From NCBI GenBank assembly GCA_002796835.1, contig LUGL01000056.1, positions 1 to 64,000 of the forward strand: 64,000 bases of DNA, given 5' to 3'. A program made the translations under genes and the position numbers. The stretch is from Elainella saxicola E1. Its GTDB lineage: Bacteria; Cyanobacteriota; Cyanobacteriia; Elainellales; Elainellaceae. Positions within the stretch are counted from its first letter, which is position 1; every line of letters starts with the position of its first letter. This document shows, piece after piece, positions 10,222 through 18,226 of this stretch. The notes beneath the pieces were generated by a model. That model did not search any database and was not told the origin of the DNA. It saw only the letters and a list, made by a program, of their open reading frames with translations.

Positions 10222-10341
10222 AGGTGATATCCGGTAGTGGGTTAGGAGAGTAAAGGATTGAAGCAGTAAAACAGTAGAGGAGTAAAGCAGGCAAGATTAA
10301 CGAAGTAGCCTAATCGAGAAATAGAACCCAAGACAAGAGAA

Positions 10342-10380
10342 TGAGGAGGTGACTGAAGTCAGCCGTTGAATCCCTCCTCA
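10342..10380 (-). promoter_or_regulatory. Intercistronic hairpin between nrtA and nrtB
   Basis: On the minus strand a perfect 8-bp stem TGAGGAGG/CCTCCTCA encloses 23 bases that contain the small palindrome TGACTTCAGTCA. It starts about 10 bases after the nrtA stop codon. There is no clean U-tract, so it looks like an mRNA-stabilising or processing hairpin rather than a full terminator; it could raise NrtA over NrtB, as is usual for binding proteins. Confidence 0.55.
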
Positions 10381-10390
10381 ACTCCGACTT

Positions 10391-11725
10391 TTAGATTTTT
10401 TTGATCTTGAGACTCTTGAGGTAAGCCTCTGGATCTTCAGGATCGAATTTCACGCCATCAAAGAAGGTTTCAACGCCGCGAGAGGTGCTGGTCGGAATTT
10501 CAGCATCGGGAACGCCGATCGCTTTAGCGGCCTCTTTCCAGATATCTTCCCGGTTAACTTTATCGACGAGCGCTTTGGCATCAGTATCGGCTGGAATATA
10601 GCCCCAACGCATATCTTCAGTGACGAACCAGAGGTCATGGCTCTTGTAAGGATAGGAAGCAAAATCTTCCCAGAATTTCATCCGCAGTGGGCTATTTTCC
10701 AACGGCGGTCTGCCTTCAACACCAAAGTCGAAATTACCTTTTGCCCGTTCCAAAATATCCTCTGCCTTAATCTTCAGCCATTCCCGCTTCGCGATAATAT
10801 CGCACATCTCAGCTTTATTTTCCATCTTGTCACACCATTGCTGAGCTTCTAGCACAGCCGCAGTCAGGGCTTTGGTGGCATTGGGATATTTATCAGCCCA
10901 GTCAGCCCGAACGGTAAAGGCTTTCTCTGGGTGGTCTTTCCAAAATTCACCGGTTGTAATGGCGGTATAACCTAATTTCTGGTTAACCAGTTGGGCATTC
11001 CAGGGCTCACCGACACAGAAAGCTTGCATGGTGCCGACTTTCATATTGGCGACCATTTGGGGCGGGGGAACAACGATCGTCGAAACATCCTTGTTGGGAT
11101 CAATGCCACCTGCTGCCAGCCAGTAGCGCATCCATAAATCATGAGTGCCACCAGGAAAAGTCACGGCAAGCTTCATTTGCTGTCCGGCTGCTTTGGCTTT
11201 AGCAGAGGCTTCCTTTAACTTGTTGCTGTTAACATCTAGCTTCAAATCTGCGAGTTCATTGGAGACTGAAATCGCCTGACCGTTGGTGTTCAAGCGAGCC
11301 AGGATATACATCGGCACAGGCTGCTTGGTGATTTTGCCCAGCGTCATTAAATAAGGAATGGGAGAGAGAATGTGAGCGCCATCGATCCCATTTCCGGCAG
11401 AACCAAGTTCCAGGTTATCGCGAGTAGCTGCCCAGGAAGCTTGTTTTGCCACTTCCACATCAGGCATACCGTATTTGGCAAACAGCCCTTTTTCTTTGGC
11501 AATAATCAGTGGTGCAGCATCCGTCAAGGCGATAAAGCCAAGTTTGGCTGTCGTTACTTCTGGAGTTCCTAACTCAGAAACTGGACTGGGAGAAGGGGAA
11601 GAAGAACTCCCTGAACTACTACTGGTTGATGAAGAGCCACCAGAACTACAACCATGGATGAGTAGAGTAGCGGCAGTGGTTGCTCCAGCAGTTACTAAGA
11701 AATTGCGTCTAGAAATCTTTGACAT
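10391..11725 (-). CDS. nrtA: Nitrate/nitrite-binding lipoprotein NrtA
   Basis: This 444-residue substrate-binding protein captures nitrate and nitrite in the periplasm for NrtBCD. The N-terminus MSKISRRNFLVTAGATTA carries a twin-arginine motif (SRRNFL), and the lipobox LLIHGC (Cys26) predicts lipid anchoring. A serine-glycine-proline linker of about 25 residues follows. The binding domain begins at TTAKLGFIALTDAAPLI, the same block as in the C-terminal half of NrtC, and the conserved segment AFCVGEPWNAQ is present. The ATG at 11725 has a GAGAG ribosome-binding site. It is the second gene of the nirA operon, 77 bases after nirA. Confidence 0.95.
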   Translation of the reverse strand: MSKISRRNFLVTAGATTAATLLIHGCSSGGSSSTSSSSGSSSSPSPSPVSELGTPEVTTAKLGFIALTDAAPLIIAKEKGLFAKYGMPDVEVAKQASWAATRDNLELGSAGNGIDGAHILSPIPYLMTLGKITKQPVPMYILARLNTNGQAISVSNELADLKLDVNSNKLKEASAKAKAAGQQMKLAVTFPGGTHDLWMRYWLAAGGIDPNKDVSTIVVPPPQMVANMKVGTMQAFCVGEPWNAQLVNQKLGYTAITTGEFWKDHPEKAFTVRADWADKYPNATKALTAAVLEAQQWCDKMENKAEMCDIIAKREWLKIKAEDILERAKGNFDFGVEGRPPLENSPLRMKFWEDFASYPYKSHDLWFVTEDMRWGYIPADTDAKALVDKVNREDIWKEAAKAIGVPDAEIPTSTSRGVETFFDGVKFDPEDPEAYLKSLKIKKI

Positions 11726-11802
11726 GGTTTGCTCTCTTAACAGTGAAAATGGGGAAACAATAAATCAGTGGATACAGTAAACTGCTTGGTGAACATTAGC
11801 TG

Positions 11803-13671
11803 CTATGCATCAATCACCACTTTGCCGATCGGACGAGCACAGCAAGTGAGAATCCAGCCTGCTGATTTTTCGTCTTCATTCAATGCCGAGGGATCGCCAT
11901 CATATTGAACCTCTCCCGTCAGCAAACGCTGCTTGCAAGTCCCACAACTGCCCGATCGACAGCTGCTTTCTAACTCAATTCCAGCCTGTTCTGCAACATC
12001 CAGAATTAAGTCATCGGTTTTGCAATCGACCTCTTTACCGGATTTTGCAAAGAGGATTGTTGCCGTCTGTGCTTGGGACGGCGTGGAAGGAGCAGAAACA
12101 TCAGAGGTTTCGTCACTCCAATCCCCTTTGGGTTTTGCTCCAAACTGCTCAATGAGCAGATCGCGCAATCTTACTTGCAAATCATCACAAGCAATTCCTT
12201 TTTCAACACAGGTGCCCAGATGCGCATCCTTGCCGACTTTGCCACCCATATACAGGTCAACGCCATCGACGGCTTTGCCATCCTTCCGGGCTTTTGTCCC
12301 CATCAGACCAATGTCAGCGACCTGCGGTTGACCACAAGAGTTGGGACAGCCGGTCCAATGCATCCGAACAGGACGAGTTAGTTCCACCTGCTCATCTAAC
12401 GCTTTTGCCAGCGCCAAAGCCCGATTCTTGGTTTCAATCAGGGCAAAATTGCAGAACTGAGCACCTGTACAGGAAACGAGCGATCGCACTAACGGCGTGG
12501 GGGAAACTGAAAACTTCTCTAGCAGTGGCTCCTGTAACAACACATCCAGACGAGAATCGGGAATGTTAGGGATGATCACATTTTGTTCAACGGTCAGGCG
12601 CAATTCCCCATTTCCGTAAACTTCAGCTAAACGCGCCAATTCAAATAAATCAGCGGCATAGAGGCGTCCGACGGGCACATGTAAGCCAATATAGTTGAGG
12701 CCAGCCTGCTTTTGTCGATATACACCAATGTGATCTCGCTTTTCCCAATCCATTTCATCTTTAGGAGCTGCCGAGAGGAGCGATCGTCCTAATTGGCGTT
12801 CCACTGCCGATCGAAATTGCTCAATTCCCCATTCATCAATCAGCCACATCAAGCGAGCTTTTTGACGATTGGCCCGTAATCCGTTATCGCGATACACTTC
12901 CAAGATAGCGCGACAGAGGCTAACCACCTCATGCGGAGCTACCCAGACATCGAGCGGAATGGCTGCGGCACAGCGCTTGGCCGAGAAGAAACCGCCTACA
13001 ACGACATTAAACCCTAATTGTTGTTCCCCTGCAATCTCTTTGAATGCTGGAACGAATGCAATATCGTTAATTTCTGCATGAACTGAGTTATCCCGTCCGC
13101 CTTCGATCGCAATATTGAACTTACGGGGCAGATTGGTAAACTCTGTATTTCCTTCTCCTTGATTCGTGATCATATCCTGAACGGACTGAACCAAAGCTCG
13201 GACATCGATCAATTCGTTTACATCCAAGCCTGCCACTGGTGATGCAGTGATGTTCCGCACATTATCCATCCCAGATTGCACGCTCGTCATCCCAGCTGCT
13301 TTCAACCGTCTGAAAATTTCTGGAACATCTTCAAATCGAATACCGCGCAGCTGAAGGTTTTGACGAGTTGTGATATCAGCATTGCCATCTGCCCCATAGC
13401 GCTGCACAATTTCCGCCAATACTCGCATTTGATGACTGGTAATAATGCCGCTGGGCATCCTCAACCGCATCATAAATTGACCAGGCGTAACCGGGCGAAA
13501 GAAAATCCCCAACCATTTCAAGCGATAGTCGCGATCGGTCGAATCAATAGCCTCCCAACCAATCTGGGCAAAATATTCAAGCTCATCTTTAACGGTCAAG
13601 CCATCCTTTTCAGCTTTAATCTTTTCAAACTTATTCTGACTGGTGGCCTGGTTGCTAATAACGCTGGTCAC
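11803..13671 (-). CDS. nirA: Ferredoxin-nitrite reductase with a fused C-terminal [2Fe-2S] ferredoxin domain
   Basis: This 622-residue enzyme catalyses the six-electron reduction of nitrite to ammonium. Residues 1 to about 515 are a standard ferredoxin-dependent nitrite reductase; Cys401, Cys407, Cys442 and Cys446 (CTGAQFC and GCPNSC) bind the [4Fe-4S]-siroheme centre. A linker of about 20 residues leads to a plant-type ferredoxin domain (about 537-622) with the four cluster cysteines Cys571, Cys576, Cys579 and Cys610 (CRSGSCGTC ... LTC). Most NirA proteins end near residue 510; the fusion recalls the Plectonema boryanum enzyme. The start is a GTG at 13671 with GAGGA seven bases upstream. It is the first gene of the nitrate operon, under an NtcA promoter. 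Confidence 0.95.
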   Translation of the reverse strand: MTSVISNQATSQNKFEKIKAEKDGLTVKDELEYFAQIGWEAIDSTDRDYRLKWLGIFFRPVTPGQFMMRLRMPSGIITSHQMRVLAEIVQRYGADGNADITTRQNLQLRGIRFEDVPEIFRRLKAAGMTSVQSGMDNVRNITASPVAGLDVNELIDVRALVQSVQDMITNQGEGNTEFTNLPRKFNIAIEGGRDNSVHAEINDIAFVPAFKEIAGEQQLGFNVVVGGFFSAKRCAAAIPLDVWVAPHEVVSLCRAILEVYRDNGLRANRQKARLMWLIDEWGIEQFRSAVERQLGRSLLSAAPKDEMDWEKRDHIGVYRQKQAGLNYIGLHVPVGRLYAADLFELARLAEVYGNGELRLTVEQNVIIPNIPDSRLDVLLQEPLLEKFSVSPTPLVRSLVSCTGAQFCNFALIETKNRALALAKALDEQVELTRPVRMHWTGCPNSCGQPQVADIGLMGTKARKDGKAVDGVDLYMGGKVGKDAHLGTCVEKGIACDDLQVRLRDLLIEQFGAKPKGDWSDETSDVSAPSTPSQAQTATILFAKSGKEVDCKTDDLILDVAEQAGIELESSCRSGSCGTCKQRLLTGEVQYDGDPSALNEDEKSAGWILTCCARPIGKVVIDA

Positions 13672-13727
13672 AATTCTTTCCTCGTGAGATCAAGACATTC
13701 AAGGTCTTGTAAAGCCGATTGCAAATT

Positions 13728-13769
13728 AGATTAAGAAAAACGGTAGTGACATTTCGTAACTGAAGATAC
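13728..13769 (-). promoter_or_regulatory. NtcA-activated promoter of the nirA operon
   Basis: GTAACTGAAGATAC at 13756-13769 matches the NtcA site GTA-N8-TAC exactly. On the minus strand it is followed 22 bases later by TAATCT (13733-13728), which fits the TAN3T -10 box. A 22-23-base spacing is the canonical class II NtcA promoter, giving a start near 13721 and a leader of about 50 bases before the nirA GTG. This predicts activation under nitrogen limitation (high 2-oxoglutarate) and repression by ammonium. Confidence 0.88.
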
Positions 13770-13807
13770 AAAAGTTTGTAATTAATGTATTTTTTGCACT
13801 TAGAATA

Positions 13808-13820
13808 TGCAATACACGCA
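13808..13820 (-). promoter_or_regulatory. Probable NtcB (LysR-type) box upstream of the NtcA site
   Basis: TGCAATACACGCA is an inverted repeat TGC-N7-GCA that satisfies the LysR rule T-N11-A. It differs at one base from the TGCA-N5-TGCA form I recall for the nitrite-responsive activator NtcB. It lies about 38 bases upstream of the NtcA site. A second palindrome, TGTATTTGAATACA, occurs at 13839-13852. Confidence 0.5.
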
Positions 13821-13852
13821 TCAAATATAAAGGATTAATGTATTTGAATACA

Positions 13853-14308
13853 GTTCTGTAGCGGTTTTTACAAAACTCAGATTTTGGCGATTGCTTTGCT
13901 GTAATTGCTCAAGTGGCAGCGATTGAGGCGGCTGATGAGTGGTATTAAGGATGTTGATTGATCCCGATCGTCAAGCTTGGCAGATTAGATCTGATGGTTT
14001 CAGACAAATGACCCAGAGGACAAAGCCACCTCAAGTTTGACGTTTGATCAGAAATATAGACAAAATAGAGCTGATCATGGATTTCTTGCATTTGGTTCAT
14101 GCTAGAAATGCATTTGTGAGGTCTACTGGGCAGCAACAAACTAATCGAGAGGTGCAGGGTTGAAGTAGACTCAATAGATCATCAGCCTATCTGAAAAAAG
14201 CATTTGAAAAAACATTTAAGAAAAAGCATGACTAGATCGAACAACCCGGTTGGTTGCGATCGTCCCAGCCTCAGTATTGAGCCAAGAGTCTGAATTTGAG
14301 TTAACTCG
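13853..14308. other. Intergenic upstream of nirA and the HEAT-repeat gene
   Basis: Beyond the regulatory sites, this divergent intergenic region shows no convincing gene. A 64-codon minus-strand frame at 13945-14139 lacks any recognisable feature and is not called. Confidence 0.4.
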
Positions 14309-15661
14309 ATGAATTCAAAATTGTCCCCCTCAATGGCGAACCTACCTCATGAAGCTGTCTCAGCTGATGAAATTCAACCGATTTCTTTAGAAGCAAATTT
14401 GCTGATCCTGAGGACGGGTGATTTTCAGAGTCGTTGGGAGGCTGCCAAATTATTGCCCAGTTTTGGAGAAGCAGCGATCGTCCTCCTCATTGATCTATTA
14501 CAAGAGGCAGCGACGGAAGAAGAAGATTGGGAACTTTGCTGGTTTATTGCTCGAATTTTGGGTGAATTGAAACATCCAGCCACGATCGACTCACTGCTTA
14601 ATCTATTGCAGGTAACTCAAGATCGCGAAATTGTGACCATGGCGGCCACGGCTCTAACTCAGTTAGGCCCCAGTGCAATTCCGCCTTTGGCCCAACTCCT
14701 GACTCAAAATTCCAAGCGATCGATCGCGATCGAGGCCTTAGCCCAGATTCAGCATCCTGACGTAGTGCCATTGCTGTTAGAGGCAGTTCATGATTCGCTG
14801 CCGGAAATTCGAGTTGCCGCTATTAATGCCCTCAGCCATTTCTACAGTCCATCGGTGAATGCAGCACTGTTATCTGCTTTAAAGGATACTCATGCCCAAG
14901 TGCGCCGAGCCGCCGTGAACGGATTGGGGATTCAAGCTAGCCAGTTGGCTAAACAGTCGATCGATCGGCAACAGGACAGTTCGTTCGATGCCAGCCAGTT
15001 AGTGCAAGCGTTAGAACCCTTGCTCTGGGATTTAAACTTGGAAATTTGTAGCCAAACGGCGATCGCTCTGGCCAGAATTGGCAACGTGGATGCGGTTTCG
15101 CGGTTAGCAGAAGTGTTGCAGTCTGCTCATACCCCTCAGTTACTGCGAGTAGAAATTATCCGAGCGTTGGCCTGGATTGGGAACGTTCCAGCCTTAGATC
15201 CATTGCAACAGTTTTTAGATCAAATAGCAGTTGAGGGCCGATCGGCCAAGCCTGATGCGGAAGCCTTGCTGAATCAATTGGCGCTAGAGGTGATTGCTGT
15301 TTTAGGACGACTGGAACTGCCTGAAGCGCAGCAATCTGCTACAAAAATTTTACTGAATCTGCTGCAAACCTCCCATCCGATCGGCCAACTCCCACGTGGC
15401 AAACAGCAAATTGCGCTGAGTTTGGGACAGTTAGGCCAAGCAGAAGCGATCACAGCTTTAATTCAATTGCTGGCTGATGTAGACATGGGCGTCCGTTTCC
15501 ACGCGATCGCAGCCTTAAAACAGTTGGCTCCCCAAGGGGCATATCAGCGCTTGCATGAAATGGCAGAGGAATCCACCGAGGCAGCTTTACAGGTGGGGAT
15601 TGCAGCTGCACTGCAAGAATGGCATATTCATGATCTAGAATCGTCCGATCCTAAACCTTAA
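14309..15661 (+). CDS. HEAT-repeat (PBS-lyase-like) protein
   Basis: This 450-residue soluble protein is built of about ten helical HEAT repeats, visible as recurring units such as LLNLLQVTQDREIVTMAATA, ALAQIQHPDVVPLLLEAVHD, IRVAAINALSHFYSPSVNAA and VRRAAVNGLGIQ. The family includes bilin lyases CpcE/F, NblB and many scaffold proteins. No lyase partner or phycobilisome gene lies nearby, so a bilin role is not supported and a general protein-binding scaffold is the safe call. It reads divergently from the nirA operon. No signal peptide or membrane segment is seen. A second in-frame ATG is at codon 9. Confidence 0.75.
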   Translation: MNSKLSPSMANLPHEAVSADEIQPISLEANLLILRTGDFQSRWEAAKLLPSFGEAAIVLLIDLLQEAATEEEDWELCWFIARILGELKHPATIDSLLNLLQVTQDREIVTMAATALTQLGPSAIPPLAQLLTQNSKRSIAIEALAQIQHPDVVPLLLEAVHDSLPEIRVAAINALSHFYSPSVNAALLSALKDTHAQVRRAAVNGLGIQASQLAKQSIDRQQDSSFDASQLVQALEPLLWDLNLEICSQTAIALARIGNVDAVSRLAEVLQSAHTPQLLRVEIIRALAWIGNVPALDPLQQFLDQIAVEGRSAKPDAEALLNQLALEVIAVLGRLELPEAQQSATKILLNLLQTSHPIGQLPRGKQQIALSLGQLGQAEAITALIQLLADVDMGVRFHAIAALKQLAPQGAYQRLHEMAEESTEAALQVGIAAALQEWHIHDLESSDPKP

Positions 15662-15721
15662 GATCCTAAACCTCAAGCATGAAATTTCAGGATGAACTTT
15701 GCGCAAAAAGGTGTTGTTGTG

Positions 15722-16213
15722 CTAGAAGGCGTAATGATTCCAAGTCTCAACACCCTGCTGGCCGAAGGAATAAACTGTAAATGAGTCCCGACGATCACCA
15801 TCTTCCATTCCTGGCGTTCCAACTGGCATCCCTGGCACAGTAATTCCAGCAACATCTGGATGTTCTGTCACTAATCGATTGATATCTTCTGCGGGAACAT
15901 GGCCCTCGATCGCATAGCCGTCGATCAGGCCGGTGTGACAAGAAGATAGCTCCGCAGGAACTCCATGCTGCTGCTTAATGGCTTCCATTTGAGGTGATTC
16001 AATATCGTGCACCTGAAATCCTTGAGTCTGCAAGTGGGCGATCCATCCTTTGCAACAGCCGCAAGCCGGGTCACGATAAACTGTGATTTCAGAACCTGCT
16101 GCCCATGCTGCATTCCCCCATGGACCAAAAACGATCGCCAATATCGCAATCAGCCCAATCACTGAACGCTTTAGCCAACTGTGCTGCCATTGATTCGATC
16201 GCTGTCTATCCAA
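15722..16213 (-). CDS. DUF411 periplasmic metal-binding protein
   Basis: This 163-residue exported protein has an N-terminal hydrophobic signal segment (SVIGLIAILAIVFGPWG, cleavage likely after AAWA). The mature part has the DUF411 signature: a thioredoxin-like strand with the cysteine cluster DPACGCCKGW, then ELSSCHTGLIDGYAIEGHVPAEDI and ITVPGMPVGTPGME. DUF411 proteins are often linked to copper handling, but nothing here confirms that. No ATG precedes the signal segment; a TTG at 16213 with GAGGA nine bases upstream is the best start. It is convergent with the HEAT-repeat gene. Confidence 0.8.
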   Translation of the reverse strand: MDRQRSNQWQHSWLKRSVIGLIAILAIVFGPWGNAAWAAGSEITVYRDPACGCCKGWIAHLQTQGFQVHDIESPQMEAIKQQHGVPAELSSCHTGLIDGYAIEGHVPAEDINRLVTEHPDVAGITVPGMPVGTPGMEDGDRRDSFTVYSFGQQGVETWNHYAF

Positions 16214-16506
16214 TTTGGTCGGTCCTCACTGCAATTGCAACAGTCGTGTTTCTATTCTAGATTCTGCCAGATAGAACGTTCAGAACTCATCGGCAAAGCC
16301 TGACACGAAACTGCTGGATTAAAAAACTGAAACAGCAACCTCAAACTGGAATGCCTTTAAATCTCTAACCATTGTCGAGAAATCACAACTGTAGAGAAGC
16401 AAACCAACTTTGAGGCTGCTGTATCGCAAGAAAACAGATGCCCTCAGGATTGACCCGGAGGAGCCTATGTTGGCACCCTGCAACACAGATAAGCGTCGGA
16501 AATAGT

Positions 16507-16782
16507 TTACTTTGCCACCATTTCCTTGAACTGTTTGCCTGCTGAAAAAGCCGGAACGGTGGTTGCAGGAATTTTGATCGCCTTGCCAGTTTGAGGGTTG
16601 CGTCCTTCACGGGCGGCACGTTGGCGAGGCTCAAAGGTTCCAAAACCCACGAGCGTTACTTTCTCTCCCGATGCAACCGCTTCCATAATGGCTTCGATTG
16701 CCGCTGTCAATGCAGCATCAGCTTCTTTTTTGCTGGCTTGGGTCTTGGCAGCAATTGCATCAACCAATTCACCTTTGTTCAT
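16507..16782 (-). CDS. hup: DNA-binding protein HU
   Basis: This 91-residue histone-like protein has the full HU pattern: MNKGELVDAIAAKTQASKKE, the turn GFGTFEPRQRAAREGRNPQT and the DNA-binding arm with GRNPQTGKAIKIPA (the invariant proline is present). It bends DNA and compacts the nucleoid as a homodimer. The ATG at 16782 is clear. It stands alone, with no operon partner on its strand. Confidence 0.96.
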   Translation of the reverse strand: MNKGELVDAIAAKTQASKKEADAALTAAIEAIMEAVASGEKVTLVGFGTFEPRQRAAREGRNPQTGKAIKIPATTVPAFSAGKQFKEMVAK

Positions 16783-17398
16783 ACGTCGAAAATCCCTGTA
16801 TCGGTAAACGCACTGTATTCTAGTGCATCTTCCTAGATTTGATCGCAGTTTTTAGAAATATTTCTAAACCGGGCTGTACCAAGGCTTGCCCGATTGTCAG
16901 CTTTTGATCTGAGATCGACGATCGGAATTAAAATAAGCTGTCTGTAAAGGAGACCATTTTGCTACTGTCGAATGAGTGCTTAATCGCCAAAAGCCTTGTC
17001 GTAATTGATTTTCAGGCCTGAGACATTAATTTGACTAATTCGAACTTCCCTTGCATGCATGCCTTGAAAGCTAGCGGCCAGCCGAATTGGTACCTGCCAT
17101 CAGCCAAAACACAAACTTGTAGAAACATAAAGAAAGATCCTGGCTGACTGCCAAAACGCTTAACTCTGGCCGTTAAAATTCTTGCCACAGAAAACAAAGT
17201 CGGCCTGCGCCGACTACCCTTGCTCAGTTACTCATGCAAGAGGGGGAGAATTTTAGGTTGCAGTCTGCTGATGCTAGAGAGAGGAACTCTAATGCAGCTA
17301 GTTCCTCTCCCATGCTCAAACGAATTGAGGTGCCTCAGTTATCAGCTTTCAGTTGGTTGTTCCGAACACATTACCCTGCTTAATCTGCTTAATCTGCT
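16783..17398. other. Intergenic between hup and the repeat-protein gene
   Basis: I see no gene supported in this 616-base gap. Two 60-codon frames (17012-17197 minus, 17220-17402 plus) lack ribosome-binding sites or recognisable content. The only clear structure is the hairpin at 17198-17215. Confidence 0.4.
17198..17215 (-). terminator. Probable rho-independent terminator downstream of the repeat-protein gene
   Basis: A perfect 7-bp stem AGTCGGC/GCCGACT with a 4-base loop is followed on the minus strand by TTTGTTTTCTGT. It lies about 185 bases after the stop of the gene ending at 17399, which it probably terminates. Confidence 0.55.
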
Positions 17399-18106
17399 CT
17401 AAGAGCCAGGAGACATCCGCATATTGCCTGGGTCATCCTGATTCGAAACACCCGGAACGCTGGGGCTGCCTGAAGGCGACTCACTGGGGCCAGGAAATCC
17501 TTCTGTTGGAACAGCACTGGGGCCATTGAGCTGATCGTTTTGATCGCCAGATTGATCATCAGGGCGGTTGATGCTGTCGTTGCGATCCATCCGATCGTTC
17601 AGTGCATCCTGGGTGGGAGTATTGCTGCGGCCCATGTTGTGGTTGGGATCATCCTGATTCGAGACACCCGGAACGCTGGGGCTACCGGAAGGGGATTCGC
17701 TCGCGCCTGGAAAGCTTTGCCCTTCAACAGCACTGGGACCACCCACACCATTGTTTTGGTCATTCATGCGATCGGTCGATGAACGCTCCATCCGGTTGTT
17801 ATAGGTTCCCTGATTTGGCGTAATTTGCTGTTCCCCTGAAGTGCTGCCAGGAGAAGTCATGTGGTTGGGATCATCCTGATTCGAGGTACTGGGAACGCTA
17901 GGACTACCCGAAGGAGATTCACTCGGTCCAGGCAAGGTTTGGCCAGGAACGGCGCTTGGTCCAAGATTTTCAGTGCCACGGCTGTTTTGTCCGTTAGGCG
18001 TCATCGATTGGGCCATCGCAGGGAGACTCATTACGGCAGCAAGGGTTGCTGTGCTGGCAATTCCTGCCACTTTAGCCATCAGTTTGGATCGGTAGATCAA
18101 ATTCAT
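17399..18106 (-). CDS. Secreted protein with three tandem Pro/Ser/Gly-rich repeats
   Basis: This 235-residue protein starts with a signal peptide (KVAGIASTATLAAVMSLPAMA, cleavage after AMA-QS). The mature part contains three copies, about 55-65 residues apart, of a unit centred on GPSAVPGQTLPGPSESPSGS then PSVP.(S/T)NQDDPNH, separated by hydrophilic spacers rich in Asn, Asp, Arg and Met. It lacks cysteines and is likely disordered. The repeats are also conserved in DNA, indicating recent duplication or recombination. The ATG at 18106 has GAGGAAG ten bases upstream. I do not recognise the family; a periplasmic or surface role is inferred only from the signal peptide. It lies after uvrC on the same strand but with its own leader. 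Confidence 0.75.
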   Translation of the reverse strand: MNLIYRSKLMAKVAGIASTATLAAVMSLPAMAQSMTPNGQNSRGTENLGPSAVPGQTLPGPSESPSGSPSVPSTSNQDDPNHMTSPGSTSGEQQITPNQGTYNNRMERSSTDRMNDQNNGVGGPSAVEGQSFPGASESPSGSPSVPGVSNQDDPNHNMGRSNTPTQDALNDRMDRNDSINRPDDQSGDQNDQLNGPSAVPTEGFPGPSESPSGSPSVPGVSNQDDPGNMRMSPGS

Positions 18107-18226
18107 GTTTCTGCTTCCTCAACATTGAACATTACGTTCTTTTAAGCAGAATACTGATTCCACCTGTTCAACAGCCTCTACCCCAGGAACCAGTTGCCCC
18201 TCCTCTAAAGGACGACATTTCAAGGG

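Noticed and set aside
14309-15661. HEAT-repeat protein as a phycobilin lyase
   Set aside because: No phycobiliprotein or partner lyase gene is nearby, and HEAT repeats alone do not define the function.
16477-16506. 12-codon frame after a GGAGGAG sequence downstream of hup
   Set aside because: The strong ribosome-binding-like site is notable, but a 12-residue product has no support and the length is within chance.
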